From a virus, in the IMG/VR virus record IMGVR_UViG_3300018080_000569, positions 1 through 24,775 of that record: a stretch of DNA of 24,775 nt. One strand, written 5' to 3'. Of the stretch, positions 13,997 through 22,164 are shown piece after piece. Every line of letters begins with the position of its first letter. The stretch's first letter is position 1. The position numbers were made by a program, and so were the translations under genes. Under the pieces are notes generated by a model. The model was given only the letters and a program-made list of their open reading frames with translations. It was not told the origin of the DNA and ran no database searches.

Positions 13997-14371
13997 ATGG
14001 GAAACATTTTCCAAGACGGCGCCAACGCCTTGCTCGACGACTTCGCGGAGTCGGCAAGCGTTCGCGTGAAGTACACGCAAGGCACGGCCGTATGTCAGTG
14101 GTCCGCCACCCTCGGCCGGCATGAGTATCAGACCGAGGATGAAATGGGCATTATGGTCACGCGCTGGACCGACCTGGACTTCCACGGTCGAGCGAGCGAC
14201 CTGATTATCGGAGGCGACCCGGTTATCCCCGAGCCGGGCGACACGATCGAGGTGTTTCGGGGACGCGACACCGAGACCTATGAAGTTCTGCCGGTGGATC
14301 GACAGTGTTACAAGCTGGACCCCACTCAACAGAAAATTGTGATTTACACGAAGCGGATCAATAAGGCATGA
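13997..14371 (+). CDS. putative head-tail connector (neck) protein
   Basis: 124 residues from ATG 13997, with AGGGTG upstream. The first 30 residues are helical ('IFQDGANALLDDFAESASV'). The rest is mainly beta: 'RVKYTQGTAVCQWSATLG', 'DLIIGGDPVIPEPGDTIEV', 'ETYEVLPVDRQCYKLDPTQ'. The phrase 'IPEPGDTIEVFRGRDTETYEVL', which describes an element required by a head-closure fold, and its place between capsid genes and the tail terminator fit the head-tail joining proteins of siphoviruses. Direct family identity is not certain. The stop overlaps the next ATG (ATGA at 14368). Confidence 0.55.
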   Translation: MGNIFQDGANALLDDFAESASVRVKYTQGTAVCQWSATLGRHEYQTEDEMGIMVTRWTDLDFHGRASDLIIGGDPVIPEPGDTIEVFRGRDTETYEVLPVDRQCYKLDPTQQKIVIYTKRINKA

Positions 14372-14814
14372 CCAACGCGGTAATCGTAGACGTCGCTGAC
14401 GCTCTGGTGAGCTTCCTGAATGAGGACCACTCCTGGTCGCAATCATTCACGGCAGCCAGGGCGGCTATCGACTTCCATGATGAGCTGGCTGACGACGGCC
14501 TTCACGTCGACGTGGCGATAGGCCGGTCCGCTCAGGGCGAACCTCTCTCGGGAGACGTCCAAGAGGATTCTCACCTCGTCGACGTGGGGCTCAGAAAAAA
14601 GTGCGACGTGAGCGATACGTCCGTCACCGACCCGTTGTGGTTGCTGGTGCAAGAGATCCGCGACGTGTGCCTACTCTCGCGGTTGACAGACTATGAGCCG
14701 GCGGTCTGCGTGGGGTGGCAACAGAAGCCAACCTACTACCGTTCGCACGCCCGAAACTTCCGCCAGTTCACGTCGGTTATCACGTTGGAATTTTCCATAT
14801 CCAGGGACTTGTAG
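14368..14814 (+). CDS. putative tail terminator / neck protein
   Basis: 148 residues. 'VIVDVADALVSFLNEDHSWSQSFTAARA' followed by 'DGLHVDVAIGR', 'DSHLVDVGLRKKCD', 'LWLLVQEIRDVC' and the closing 'FRQFTSVITLEFSISRDL' follows a common phage protein of about 140 residues. That protein is found between the head-closure gene and the gp10-like gene, and its alternating strand-helix order matches tail terminators (lambda gpU type). It would cap the tail tube at the head side. Translationally coupled to the preceding gene through the ATGA overlap. Confidence 0.65.
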   Translation: MTNAVIVDVADALVSFLNEDHSWSQSFTAARAAIDFHDELADDGLHVDVAIGRSAQGEPLSGDVQEDSHLVDVGLRKKCDVSDTSVTDPLWLLVQEIRDVCLLSRLTDYEPAVCVGWQQKPTYYRSHARNFRQFTSVITLEFSISRDL

Positions 14815-14825
14815 AGGTGTGAGCC

Positions 14826-15992
14826 ATGACACTCCCGACCGTTTTCCACCAGGAAGTACACTTCGCGGAGGCGGTGACGTTTGCACAGGACACCACCCTC
14901 CCCGACGGCACGATCACGGACGATATGGTCTCGGCCGGGGCAAAGGTCGCGGCGAGCAAGCTCCAACACCAGTACGAAAAGACCGTTGCCGACGACAGCA
15001 ACGTCACACCGCAATCTTTCTCGCGGGTTATTCACCACGTCGTCGGTGCAACGGGCGTGCTGGTCGGGTTCAAGGCGGGGGCGGTGGTTGCGGCGACGGC
15101 CGGCTCGGTCGAACTCGACGTTTTGAAAAATGGAACCACCGTATTGACTGGCGTGGTCACGGTGGATAGCTCCGTCGCGGCCTACGGATCCGTCTCGGGA
15201 ACGCTCTCGGTGACGGCTCTGGCCGTTGGGGACGTGCTGGAAATCGTCCAACAGGTCAAGGGCTACGACACCGGTGACTTCGAGTATGATGAGGAGTTCT
15301 CGAAGGACGCCGGTGACACCTTGCCGGACTATTGGGCGGTCGACGCCGAAACGGCGAACTCTACCGAAGATTACGTCACCGACGAAGTAGGCGGCGGCTA
15401 TTCGCTTATCAACTCCAGCGATTCGGAGGCGCAATCGACGCAACTATTTGGCGGCGACAATCTCCAGATCGACCTCAACGAAAAGCCAATTGTCGAGTTC
15501 TGGATCCGTATGGATCTCACCGGGACGAACGCTCTCGGATCCGCCGACCAGCGGCTCGTGATTGGCGTATGCAGCAACCACACGAACGCCGAAGACTCGC
15601 TAGATGCCGTGACTACGAGTGCGTGGTTCCGCATGGAAGGCACCTCCGCGAACATCCTGGTCGAAGCCGACGACAACAACACGAACACGGACGATCAAGA
15701 CTCGGGCGTCGACCTGGTAGACAACGCGGAAAACCATTTTCTTATCGACTTCTCGGACCTCTCGGCCGTGAAGTTTGAGATCAACGGCGTCGAGCAAAGC
15801 GGGGCGGCGGTGGTCATGAGCGACATAAGCTCCGAGACGAAGGTCCAGCCTGTCGTATGTCTCCAGCGGGACGCCGGGGCTGAGGAGGAAAAAATCTACA
15901 TTGACCGGTTTCGTGTTCGTGGCGGCCGGTCCGGCGGCGGCCTTCCGAAGGGCGTCTATTCATCCCTGGTGTGGAGAGAAGATGCGGCATAG
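14826..15992 (+). CDS. virion surface protein with lectin-like (LamG/concanavalin fold) C-terminal domain
   Basis: 388 residues from ATG 14826, with AGGTG upstream. Residues 1-45 contain 'LPDGTITDDMVSAGAKVAASKL', a short repeat typical of phage appendage N-termini. Residues 50-140 are a beta domain ('VGFKAGAVVAATAGSVELDVLKNG', 'VSGTLSVTALAVGDVL'). Residues 150-375 resemble a jelly-roll lectin domain: 'FEYDEEFSKDAGDTLPDYW' at its start, strands with 'VEFWIRMDL' and 'WFRMEGTSANI', and the closing 'VQPVVCLQRDAGAEEEKIYIDRFRVRGG'. Such domains bind carbohydrates on phage surfaces. Its position, between the tail terminator and the gp10-like gene, is unusual for a fibre and suggests a neck appendage or a later insertion. 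Confidence 0.6.
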   Translation: MTLPTVFHQEVHFAEAVTFAQDTTLPDGTITDDMVSAGAKVAASKLQHQYEKTVADDSNVTPQSFSRVIHHVVGATGVLVGFKAGAVVAATAGSVELDVLKNGTTVLTGVVTVDSSVAAYGSVSGTLSVTALAVGDVLEIVQQVKGYDTGDFEYDEEFSKDAGDTLPDYWAVDAETANSTEDYVTDEVGGGYSLINSSDSEAQSTQLFGGDNLQIDLNEKPIVEFWIRMDLTGTNALGSADQRLVIGVCSNHTNAEDSLDAVTTSAWFRMEGTSANILVEADDNNTNTDDQDSGVDLVDNAENHFLIDFSDLSAVKFEINGVEQSGAAVVMSDISSETKVQPVVCLQRDAGAEEEKIYIDRFRVRGGRSGGGLPKGVYSSLVWREDAA

Positions 15993-16000
15993 GGAACATC

Positions 16001-16402
16001 ATGTTCGGCATGAAAAGCAAAGTTATCGACGAGCACCACAAGGTCGCGGCGGCGGCCAGGCGGGCGACGTATCGAAACCTCTTTCATGCGGCGGCCTCGA
16101 TCCGCAAGACAGCCATCGAGTCTATCGAACGATCGCCGGACCCGAGCGAAGAAGGGGAGCCACCGCACACCCGCGGATTCCGCCGGGGTGGTCTCCGTGA
16201 GGCGATTGCGTTTGAAGTAGAGCTCCGAGACGAGCAGGCGGTCGTTGGAGTGGACGCCGACAAGCTAGGCCGGGCAGGGGAGCCACACGAGCACGGGCGT
16301 AAGTACAAGGGCCAGGAGTACGAAGAACGGCCTTTTATGGGGCCTGCACTAGAAAAGAACCGCGATAGGTTCGCCCGAGGGTGGGCTGGATCTATCGGCT
16401 AA
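16001..16402 (+). CDS. HK97 gp10-like tail-completion protein
   Basis: 133 residues from ATG 16001, with AGGGA upstream; an in-frame GTG at 15971 would overlap the previous gene. The N-terminal helix 'AAAARRATYRNLFHAAASIRKTAIESIERSP' is followed by 'RGGLREAIAFEVELRDEQAVVGVDA' and the 'EHG...Y.ERPFMGPALEKNRDRF' ending. This is the standard gp10 layout: amphipathic helix, 'GxLRxSI', a 'VGx' strand, then 'RPFMxPAL'. These proteins sit at the head-tail junction and are about 120-150 residues long. Confidence 0.8.
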   Translation: MFGMKSKVIDEHHKVAAAARRATYRNLFHAAASIRKTAIESIERSPDPSEEGEPPHTRGFRRGGLREAIAFEVELRDEQAVVGVDADKLGRAGEPHEHGRKYKGQEYEERPFMGPALEKNRDRFARGWAGSIG

Positions 16403-16426
16403 CACTGAAAACGGAGGTTTAGGACC

Positions 16427-16855
16427 ATGGCCGCAACTGGCGTCAAAATGGGGTTTGAGGGAAAGATCTACTACGGTGCTATCGGCTCGACGGCCAGCAC
16501 CGAGATCACCAACAGCCGGGACATCAACTATTCGATTGACCCCGAGAAGGGCGACACAACCGTCCGCGGGTCCGGCAGCTCTCCGCCGATCAATACGGAG
16601 CGGGTAACGGCCCTTGGAATCTCGATTGAGTGGACGATGCTCCGCCGGACGGACGCGACTCTCGAATCGCTCCTGGCGGCCGCTATCGCCGGTACCGGCG
16701 TTGCGATCCGCACAAAGGACTTCTCCAGCGGCAAGGGGTTCGACGGGGATTGCACTCTCGCCGTGAAGCTCGGCAAGCCGTTGAAGGGTGAGCAGACCTA
16801 CCAATTCACGGCCACCCCCACCGACGAACAGCGGACGCCGAGCCTGTATATCTAG
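16427..16855 (+). CDS. putative major tail tube protein
   Basis: 142 residues from ATG 16427, with GGAGGT 9 bases upstream. Beta-rich with the order expected of tail-tube folds: 'VKMGFEGKIYYG', 'TEITNSRDINYSIDPEKGDTTVRGSG', 'ALGISIEWTMLRR', 'AIRTKDFSSGKGFDGDCTLAV', closing 'LKGEQTYQFTATPTDEQRTPSL'. 'VTNVRDI...' followed by a conserved 'Y.FT..PT..ER.P' ending is typical of small planctomycete-type and proteobacterial phage tail tube proteins. It lies right after the gp10-like gene and before the chaperone, where the tube gene is expected. The strong ribosome site fits an abundant virion protein. Confidence 0.65.
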   Translation: MAATGVKMGFEGKIYYGAIGSTASTEITNSRDINYSIDPEKGDTTVRGSGSSPPINTERVTALGISIEWTMLRRTDATLESLLAAAIAGTGVAIRTKDFSSGKGFDGDCTLAVKLGKPLKGEQTYQFTATPTDEQRTPSLYI

Positions 16856-16906
16856 GATCGGGGACCTGTTCTACAAACAGCACGGAATCAAATAAGGAAT
16901 TGAATC

Positions 16907-17524
16907 ATGGCTACGGGAAAATTGCTCATCTCGGCCGAGATCGGCGGGAAGCAAATCAGCGAATCCTTCGACAAGACCGGGGACGCGGCCGAAGCTCTAC
17001 CGGACATCGTTCTCGCCGGCGGCCAGGCGGTAGGGAGCTGGGTCAAGACCGACGCCGACACCGCGGCCGGTACTCTCACTAACGGACACGGTTATTCGAC
17101 TGGCAAGATGGACGTCTACTGGACGTCGGGCACCACGGGGCTCGAAATGCGGTACGACGTAGACGTCACCGTAACCGACGACAACGTTGCCCTAGACGGT
17201 GGCTCGGGAGACGACTTCCCCGCAACGGCCGACGCGACGGTTGTGCTTTGTACTCACCAGCAGATCAATATGGCAATCGACGGCGACAATCTCGATGCGT
17301 TCGCGGCCCTGGCCGGTGTGCGGGCTCACATTCACGCCGAAGACGCCGACGCCGACGTCATTGGCGACATCGACCTGTACGCCGATGAGGTGTACCTCTG
17401 GCATGACTCGTGCGACCACGCAAACCCGTTGACCGGGGATCCGGTGACCGTGCTCTACGTAAGCCAGGGGACGGTGACAGACGACACTATCACCATCATG
17501 AGGTTGCAAGACTCGACACCGTAA
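16907..17524 (+). CDS. acidic beta-rich virion protein, tail-associated
   Basis: 205 residues from ATG 16907, with AAGGA 9 bases upstream. Very acidic (many Asp in 'VTVTDDNVALDGGSGDDF' and 'AEDADADVIGDIDLY') and beta-rich throughout; no signal peptide or membrane segment. Segments such as 'GKMDVYWTSGTTGLEMRYDV' and 'GDPVTVLYVSQGTVTDDTITI' look like strands of a tail tube-like or immunoglobulin-like fold. It may be a second tube-domain protein or a decoration of the tube. I do not recognise the exact family; assignment rests on location between the tube and chaperone genes. Confidence 0.5.
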   Translation: MATGKLLISAEIGGKQISESFDKTGDAAEALPDIVLAGGQAVGSWVKTDADTAAGTLTNGHGYSTGKMDVYWTSGTTGLEMRYDVDVTVTDDNVALDGGSGDDFPATADATVVLCTHQQINMAIDGDNLDAFAALAGVRAHIHAEDADADVIGDIDLYADEVYLWHDSCDHANPLTGDPVTVLYVSQGTVTDDTITIMRLQDSTP

Positions 17525-17566
17525 ACAACTTGACCGGGGCAATTACTCAACAAAGGGAACTAGGGC

Positions 17567-18064
17567 ATGGCAAAGTTCACTGACGGAAAAAAACGCGACT
17601 GGATCCTGACGGTTACCACCGGGGCAATCAAAAAGGTTCGAAAGGCTCTTGACATCGACTTGGCGGACATTGACCAGGCGACATACAGCCGCCTAGCCAA
17701 CGATCCGATTCTCCTGGTGGATCTCCTCTGGCTACTCGTGGAAGCGGACGCCAAAGGGAGAGAGGTCACCGAGGAGTCATTTGCCGAGGGGTTAGTGGGA
17801 GATCCGATTGACTCAGCGACGGCGGCACTACTGGAGGCCGTCGCGGATTTTTTCCCCGCTCAGAAGAGATCCCTACTCAAGACAGCGACGGCGAAACAAC
17901 TGGCGGTGCAACAGAAGGGTCTCGATCTGGCGATAGCGAAGGTGGGGGATCCAGTGTTGGAGGAGAAGCTAGTCAAGGCGATGGAACTCAAGATGGACCG
18001 GGAGGTCGAGGATTTATTGACCCGGTTGAACTCGCCTACGAACTCGCCGGCCAATGCGGAGTAG
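17567..18064 (+). CDS. tail assembly chaperone, zero-frame product (gpG-like)
   Basis: 165 residues from ATG 17567, with AAGGGA upstream. All-helical after an N-terminal basic strand pair ('FTDGKKRDWILTVTTGAIKKVRKALDIDL'), with 'NDPILLVDLLWLLVEADAKGREVTEESFAEGL' resembling the gpG-type chaperone core. It lies directly before the tape measure gene, the fixed place of this gene in siphoviruses. The stop at 18062-18064 is followed by a -1-frame extension. The chaperone coats the tape measure protein and recruits tube subunits. Confidence 0.75.
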   Translation: MAKFTDGKKRDWILTVTTGAIKKVRKALDIDLADIDQATYSRLANDPILLVDLLWLLVEADAKGREVTEESFAEGLVGDPIDSATAALLEAVADFFPAQKRSLLKTATAKQLAVQQKGLDLAIAKVGDPVLEEKLVKAMELKMDREVEDLLTRLNSPTNSPANAE

Positions 18065-18306
18065 ACCCCGACCCGAAAACGTTGCGTGACGTGTGGATTA
18101 TGGCTCGCGGCCGGTGGGACCTGACCGCGGCGGTGGTGGCGGCAATTGTCAACACTCACCTCGAAGAGGATGCGATTCCCATCGAGCCTGACCAGCTCAA
18201 CCCGTGTCGGGTGACGGCAAAGATTACTGAGGCAAATAACGTGATCCCCTATAGCCCGACAATCATGGAAGCACTACAAGCCCGTCAGGACGCCGAGAAG
18301 CCATGA
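18013..18306 (+). CDS. -1 frameshift extension of the tail chaperone (gpT-like part)
   Basis: The -1 frame relative to the chaperone is open through its 3' end, then encodes 'FIDPVELAYELAGQCGVDPDPKTLRDVW' and about 70 further residues ending 'LQARQDAEK P'. This is a short helical domain typical of the gpT part of gpGT fusions. There is no good start of its own: the first usable codon is TTG 18082, with no ribosome site. Just upstream of the overlap GGGAGGT (18000-18006) lies 6 bases before T-TTA-TTG (18013-18019), where an SD-stimulated -1 slip (TTA to TTT) could occur. The exact slip position is uncertain. The stop overlaps the tape measure ATG (ATGA at 18303). Confidence 0.6.
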   Translation, partial: FIDPVELAYELAGQCGVDPDPKTLRDVWIMARGRWDLTAAVVAAIVNTHLEEDAIPIEPDQLNPCRVTAKITEANNVIPYSPTIMEALQARQDAEKP

Positions 18307-20585
18307 GAAACATCCGCGCAGGTCGAGCGTTCGTTGAGTTGTATGTGAAGCGGTCCGCGTTCATGCGGGGCCTGGCGGGCGCTCAGGCACGTTTGAGGGC
18401 CTTCGGCCAATCGGCTCAGGCTATGGGCCGGCAGATGGTCATGATGTCGGCTATCGCGGCGGCGCCGATAGTCATGGCTACCCGGACGTTTGCCTCGTTC
18501 GACGATCAGATGAAGACGGTCCAGGCCGTCACCGGTGCGACCACCGAGAAATTCGGTGAGCTGTACGAGATGGCAAAGCGGCTAGGCAGGACCACCAGCT
18601 ATACCGCCAGTGAAGTCGGCGGCGGCATGGTCTCCCTCGGCCGGGCGGGCTTCCGGCCGGAAGAAATCAAAGCGGCCACGGCCGATATGTTGAACCTGGC
18701 TCGGGCGACGGGAACCGAACTTGCCGAGGCTTCCGACATCGCGGCGGGAACGTTGCGCGCTTTCCAGCTCGAAGCCGGACAGATGGGGCGGGTCGCGGAC
18801 GTAATGACCGCCACGGCCAACAACTCCGCACAGACCTTGACGGATCTCGGGGAGGCCATGAAGTATATCGCCCCCCTGGCGAATGAGGCCGGCGAATCGG
18901 TGGAGGATACAGCGAAGATTATCGGGATCCTGGCGAACATGCAAATCAAGGGGTCTATGGCGGGTACCGGCTACCGTCAGATGCTTCTGCAGCTCGCGGA
19001 CCCTGCCAAGCGGGCGAAGCTCGCGGCGATGGGGATTGCGACGGCAAACGACCAGGGCGACATGCGGGCCACGGCGGATATTGTGCGGGATATGGCCGCG
19101 GCCATGACCGAGATGGGGTCCGCGGAGCGGCTGGCGTTTGCGAAGGAGTATTTCGGGAGTCGAGCGGCCACCTCCGCGGTGATTCTCGGCAAGGCGATTG
19201 ACTCCTACGGTAATCTGTCAAACGCAATCGACCACGCCGGCGGGACGGCACAAAAGACCGCGGATCTCATGGACAGCGGCCTCGGCGGTTCGTTGCGGAT
19301 CCTATGGAGTGCGGTGGAGGGTGTTCAGATTGCAATAGGGGAGGCGCTCTCCGAGGCGTTTTCGAACCTGGCCGACGCGGCGGCGCCAATGCTCAATATG
19401 CTGGCGGAGTTCATTAAAGAGAACAAGGAGCTGGTGGTCCGAGTGGTCGCAGCCATCGCGGGCGTGGCGACCGCGGGCGTGGCTCTCATGACCTTTGGGG
19501 CGGCGGTGCAAATCGCCGGGTTTGCGTTGGGGGGACTCCACGCCGCGGTCATGACCGTCATTGGGGTGACAAGTACCGCTATGGCTATCTTCGGTGCGAT
19601 TCTGTCTCCGATAGGACTGTTGACGGCGGGTATCATGGCCGCGGCCGGGGCGTTTATCTACTTCTCTGGTCTAGGGGGGAAACTATTGGAGTGGTTGGGG
19701 AGCGTGTTCGGCTCCTTGCAAGACACTTTCGCGGCGATAGGCAACGCGATCAAGGCCGGTGACATCGAGGCGGCCGTCGGAGTGATAGTCGCTGGCGTAA
19801 AATACCATTGGATCCGATTGACAACGTGGCTGACGGAAACCTGGCAAGGGTTTCTGATTGTGTGGACGGACCTCACTACGGGAATAGCGTCAGCGTTTCT
19901 CACGACAATCGCGGGGCTAAAGTTGATGTGGGTAGAACTCGTCGGCTACCTTACAAAACTGTGGGAGAAGTGGAAGTCGTCAACGTTCCAAGAGGGCCTG
20001 GCTGAGGCGTTGGCGCCGATATTCGCCAGGATTGAGGGTGTATCTACAGAGGACGTTCGCAAGGCAATCGAAGAGGATTACGCCCGAAGCAGAAAGTCTC
20101 TACCTGGCCGCGTCAAGGCTATCGACGCCGCCACGGATGCAAAGAAGGCTCAAATTACGGAAGCGAATCAAGCCGCACAAGCCGCGTTGTACGGCGAGCG
20201 GGATCGAGCCAACGCAGAACGAGCAGAAAAGATAGCGGCGGCTAGCCGGGAGCTCGACGCGGCCCGAAAGGCACGCGACGCGGCACTTGAAAGGGCTCGA
20301 AATGCCAAGGCTACCGTCGGCGCTGACGGCGAGAGCAAGCCAACTATGCCGACATTGCCTGGCGTCCCTGCAATCATCCAGAACACACAAGCGGTGAAGG
20401 CCAAAATATCCTCGATGGGAACCTTCTCGGCCTCGGCCCTTTCAGCCATGGGCGGCGGCGGTCCGGTCGAGAAGATGGCCGACGGCATTGAGGATATTTG
20501 CAAGATAGCCGACAAGGACCACGAGACCAGCCTCCAGGTGCTCGGGGAATTGAAACGAATGGGGTTTGAGTTGGGAACGAGCTAA
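18303..20585 (+). CDS. tail tape measure protein (TIGR01760-type)
   Basis: 760 residues. Residues 60-330 contain the family core: 'FDDQMKTVQAVTGATTEKFGELYEMAKRLGRTTSYTASEVGGGM', 'LGRAGFRPEEIKAATADMLNLA', 'DLGEAMKYIAPLANEAGESVEDTAKIIGILAN', 'GSMAGTGYRQMLLQL'. Residues 378-460 form a long hydrophobic stretch of several potential membrane helices, as in many tape measures. Residues 616-673 are an Ala/Arg/Glu coiled coil. The protein sets tail length and may help DNA cross the inner membrane. At about 1.5 angstrom per residue the tail would be roughly 110 nm, an estimate from the general rule. Starts by ATGA overlap with the chaperone extension. Confidence 0.93.
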   Translation: MRNIRAGRAFVELYVKRSAFMRGLAGAQARLRAFGQSAQAMGRQMVMMSAIAAAPIVMATRTFASFDDQMKTVQAVTGATTEKFGELYEMAKRLGRTTSYTASEVGGGMVSLGRAGFRPEEIKAATADMLNLARATGTELAEASDIAAGTLRAFQLEAGQMGRVADVMTATANNSAQTLTDLGEAMKYIAPLANEAGESVEDTAKIIGILANMQIKGSMAGTGYRQMLLQLADPAKRAKLAAMGIATANDQGDMRATADIVRDMAAAMTEMGSAERLAFAKEYFGSRAATSAVILGKAIDSYGNLSNAIDHAGGTAQKTADLMDSGLGGSLRILWSAVEGVQIAIGEALSEAFSNLADAAAPMLNMLAEFIKENKELVVRVVAAIAGVATAGVALMTFGAAVQIAGFALGGLHAAVMTVIGVTSTAMAIFGAILSPIGLLTAGIMAAAGAFIYFSGLGGKLLEWLGSVFGSLQDTFAAIGNAIKAGDIEAAVGVIVAGVKYHWIRLTTWLTETWQGFLIVWTDLTTGIASAFLTTIAGLKLMWVELVGYLTKLWEKWKSSTFQEGLAEALAPIFARIEGVSTEDVRKAIEEDYARSRKSLPGRVKAIDAATDAKKAQITEANQAAQAALYGERDRANAERAEKIAAASRELDAARKARDAALERARNAKATVGADGESKPTMPTLPGVPAIIQNTQAVKAKISSMGTFSASALSAMGGGGPVEKMADGIEDICKIADKDHETSLQVLGELKRMGFELGTS

Positions 20586-21391
20586 TGGCGATCAAGTGGT
20601 GGGAACGACCGACAAGCCGGGAGACGAGCGGGGCTAACTCTAAGGTGTTGCACTTCGGGTTGTCTGGCACGGATAACGACATCCTGGCCTACAATCTCGC
20701 TCTTGGATATTCCCCCGCCCTGTACGCCGGCCTCTACCGGACAAACTTGAAGCTATCGCCACACGGGCACAATCTGTGGTACGTCGAAGTGACCTACGGA
20801 CCGCAGAACAAGAAACAACCCGAGGAAGGCGACTTCTCGTGGAATTTCACGGCCGGCGGTGGTTCGAAGCACATTACCCACTCGCTCGAAACGATCAGTA
20901 AGACAACGGCGGCCGGCAAGGCGGAGGTGGATCACAAGGGGGCAATCAATGTCACGGAAAACGGCGACATCGAGGGGACCGACGTCCCCGACTATTGTTT
21001 CAAGTGGACGGAGAACCACCAGCTTCTGCTCGCTGACTACGGGTGGGCCTATTCGCAGATCCTAGCGCAGATCCAGGGCCACTATAACGACGCGACTTTC
21101 CGCGGGTTTCCGGCTGGGGAGGTTTTGCTCGAAACGGCGACCGGCGGCCAATCCTCGAAGAACCCCGCCCTACTCGACGCGACTTTTAACTTTGCACAAC
21201 AGCCGACGGAGACGGACGTCGCGGTCGGGCAGATTACGGTCCCCGTGAAAATAGGCTGGCACTACGCATGGGTGCTCAGTGAGACCGAAGAGGATGCCAC
21301 CGGAAAGAAGCTCGCTCCGCGTGCTCGCCAGGTAAACGTGGAGAGGGTACTCCACTCAACCGACTTCTCTCAATTGGGGATCGGTACATGA
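20585..21391 (+). CDS. tail-tip region protein, unrecognised family
   Basis: 268 residues; ATG 20585 overlaps the tape measure stop. The protein is beta-rich with 'VLHFGLSGTDNDILAYNLALGYSPALYAGLYRTNLKLSPHGHNLWYVEVTYGP' in its first 80 residues, a central 'DFSWNFTAGGGSKHITHSLETISKT', and 'FKWTENHQLLLADYGWAYSQIL' in the middle. No catalytic motif is visible. Position directly after the tape measure is where distal tail or baseplate hub genes lie, so a distal-tail role is likely. I recall similar proteins in planctomycete genomes but cannot name the family. Confidence 0.55.
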   Translation: MAIKWWERPTSRETSGANSKVLHFGLSGTDNDILAYNLALGYSPALYAGLYRTNLKLSPHGHNLWYVEVTYGPQNKKQPEEGDFSWNFTAGGGSKHITHSLETISKTTAAGKAEVDHKGAINVTENGDIEGTDVPDYCFKWTENHQLLLADYGWAYSQILAQIQGHYNDATFRGFPAGEVLLETATGGQSSKNPALLDATFNFAQQPTETDVAVGQITVPVKIGWHYAWVLSETEEDATGKKLAPRARQVNVERVLHSTDFSQLGIGT

Positions 21392-22164
21392 GATGGCCGC
21401 GGCTGACGCCTGGTGCGACGATTCAGGACGTCTCCATTCATTTCTTGAACGCCCTGGCGGAGATGCTGGAGGATTACCAGCACCAGAAACACACGCTCGC
21501 TCACCATGCCGTTGACCGGCGGCCTGGCATCGTGAGGGTGAAAAACATCTCGGCAAGTGACATTCCCTGGCTAGGTATCATCGGCCTGGAGAGTGTCCTA
21601 TTTGACCACGACGATGATAACACCGCGTTCAAGGTGGAGGCGGTGTTGACCGGCGACACGCCAGACGAAGACGATCACCTCGGGAAGTTTGGAGTCTGTG
21701 TTGAGCCGATTGAAGCCGGCACAATAGGCAGGGCGATAATCTCAGGCGCGGCGACGTGCAAGATCAACGTAGGGGACGCGGATCACGGGTTTGCCGAGTT
21801 GAAGGACTCGGACAACACGCAACTCCAGAGCTGCGTTCACGGGCCGGCGGAGATCCTCTACAAGGAATCGGGAACCGGCGCCGGCAAGTGGGCCGTCGTT
21901 CGAATAGGTAACGGGTATCCGCCGGCAACTCACATAAAGTGTCAGGTCGACGGGGACACCACCAGTGACGACCCTATCGACGTCGATAATGTAAAAATCA
22001 TGCTTCCGCCGGGTGCAACGACTTACCCTGGCACGGGAACCACGGCACCGACAACCGTACCAAACACGCACAGCGGCGCCCTCGACGACGATACATGGAT
22101 TGAAGCTATTTGGAACGACGCCGATAGTGAATGGCGAGTTGTCGCGGGAGATTGTCCAGAATGA
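21388..22164 (+). CDS. beta-rich tail-tip or appendage protein
   Basis: 258 residues; ATG 21388 overlaps the previous stop. Typical segments are 'DRRPGIVRVKNISASDIPWLGIIGLESVLFDHDDDNTAFKVEAVLTGDTPDEDDHLGKFGVCVEPIEAGTIGRAIISG' across residues 45-125 (first shown parts only: 'VKNISASDIPWLGIIGL' and 'KFGVCVEPIEAGTIGRA'). They recur in planctomycete phage and prophage proteins, where I know them as 'VxNxSxxDxPRFGVLGL...GxFVVxxEPIxxGxIGRA'. The C-terminal third is Thr/Pro-rich with a beta end 'EAIWNDADSEWRVVAGDCP'. Likely a virion tail protein; no enzymatic motif is seen. Confidence 0.6.
   Translation: MRWPRLTPGATIQDVSIHFLNALAEMLEDYQHQKHTLAHHAVDRRPGIVRVKNISASDIPWLGIIGLESVLFDHDDDNTAFKVEAVLTGDTPDEDDHLGKFGVCVEPIEAGTIGRAIISGAATCKINVGDADHGFAELKDSDNTQLQSCVHGPAEILYKESGTGAGKWAVVRIGNGYPPATHIKCQVDGDTTSDDPIDVDNVKIMLPPGATTYPGTGTTAPTTVPNTHSGALDDDTWIEAIWNDADSEWRVVAGDCPE

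Noticed and set aside
14736-15443. 235-residue minus-strand frame
   Set aside because: Antisense to the well-supported lectin-like gene; no promoter or ribosome site and Arg-rich composition.
18082-18306. an independent 74-residue gene with a TTG start
   Set aside because: No ribosome site; the reading frame is open well upstream with a gpT-like sequence, and its -1 register relative to the chaperone fits a frameshift product better.
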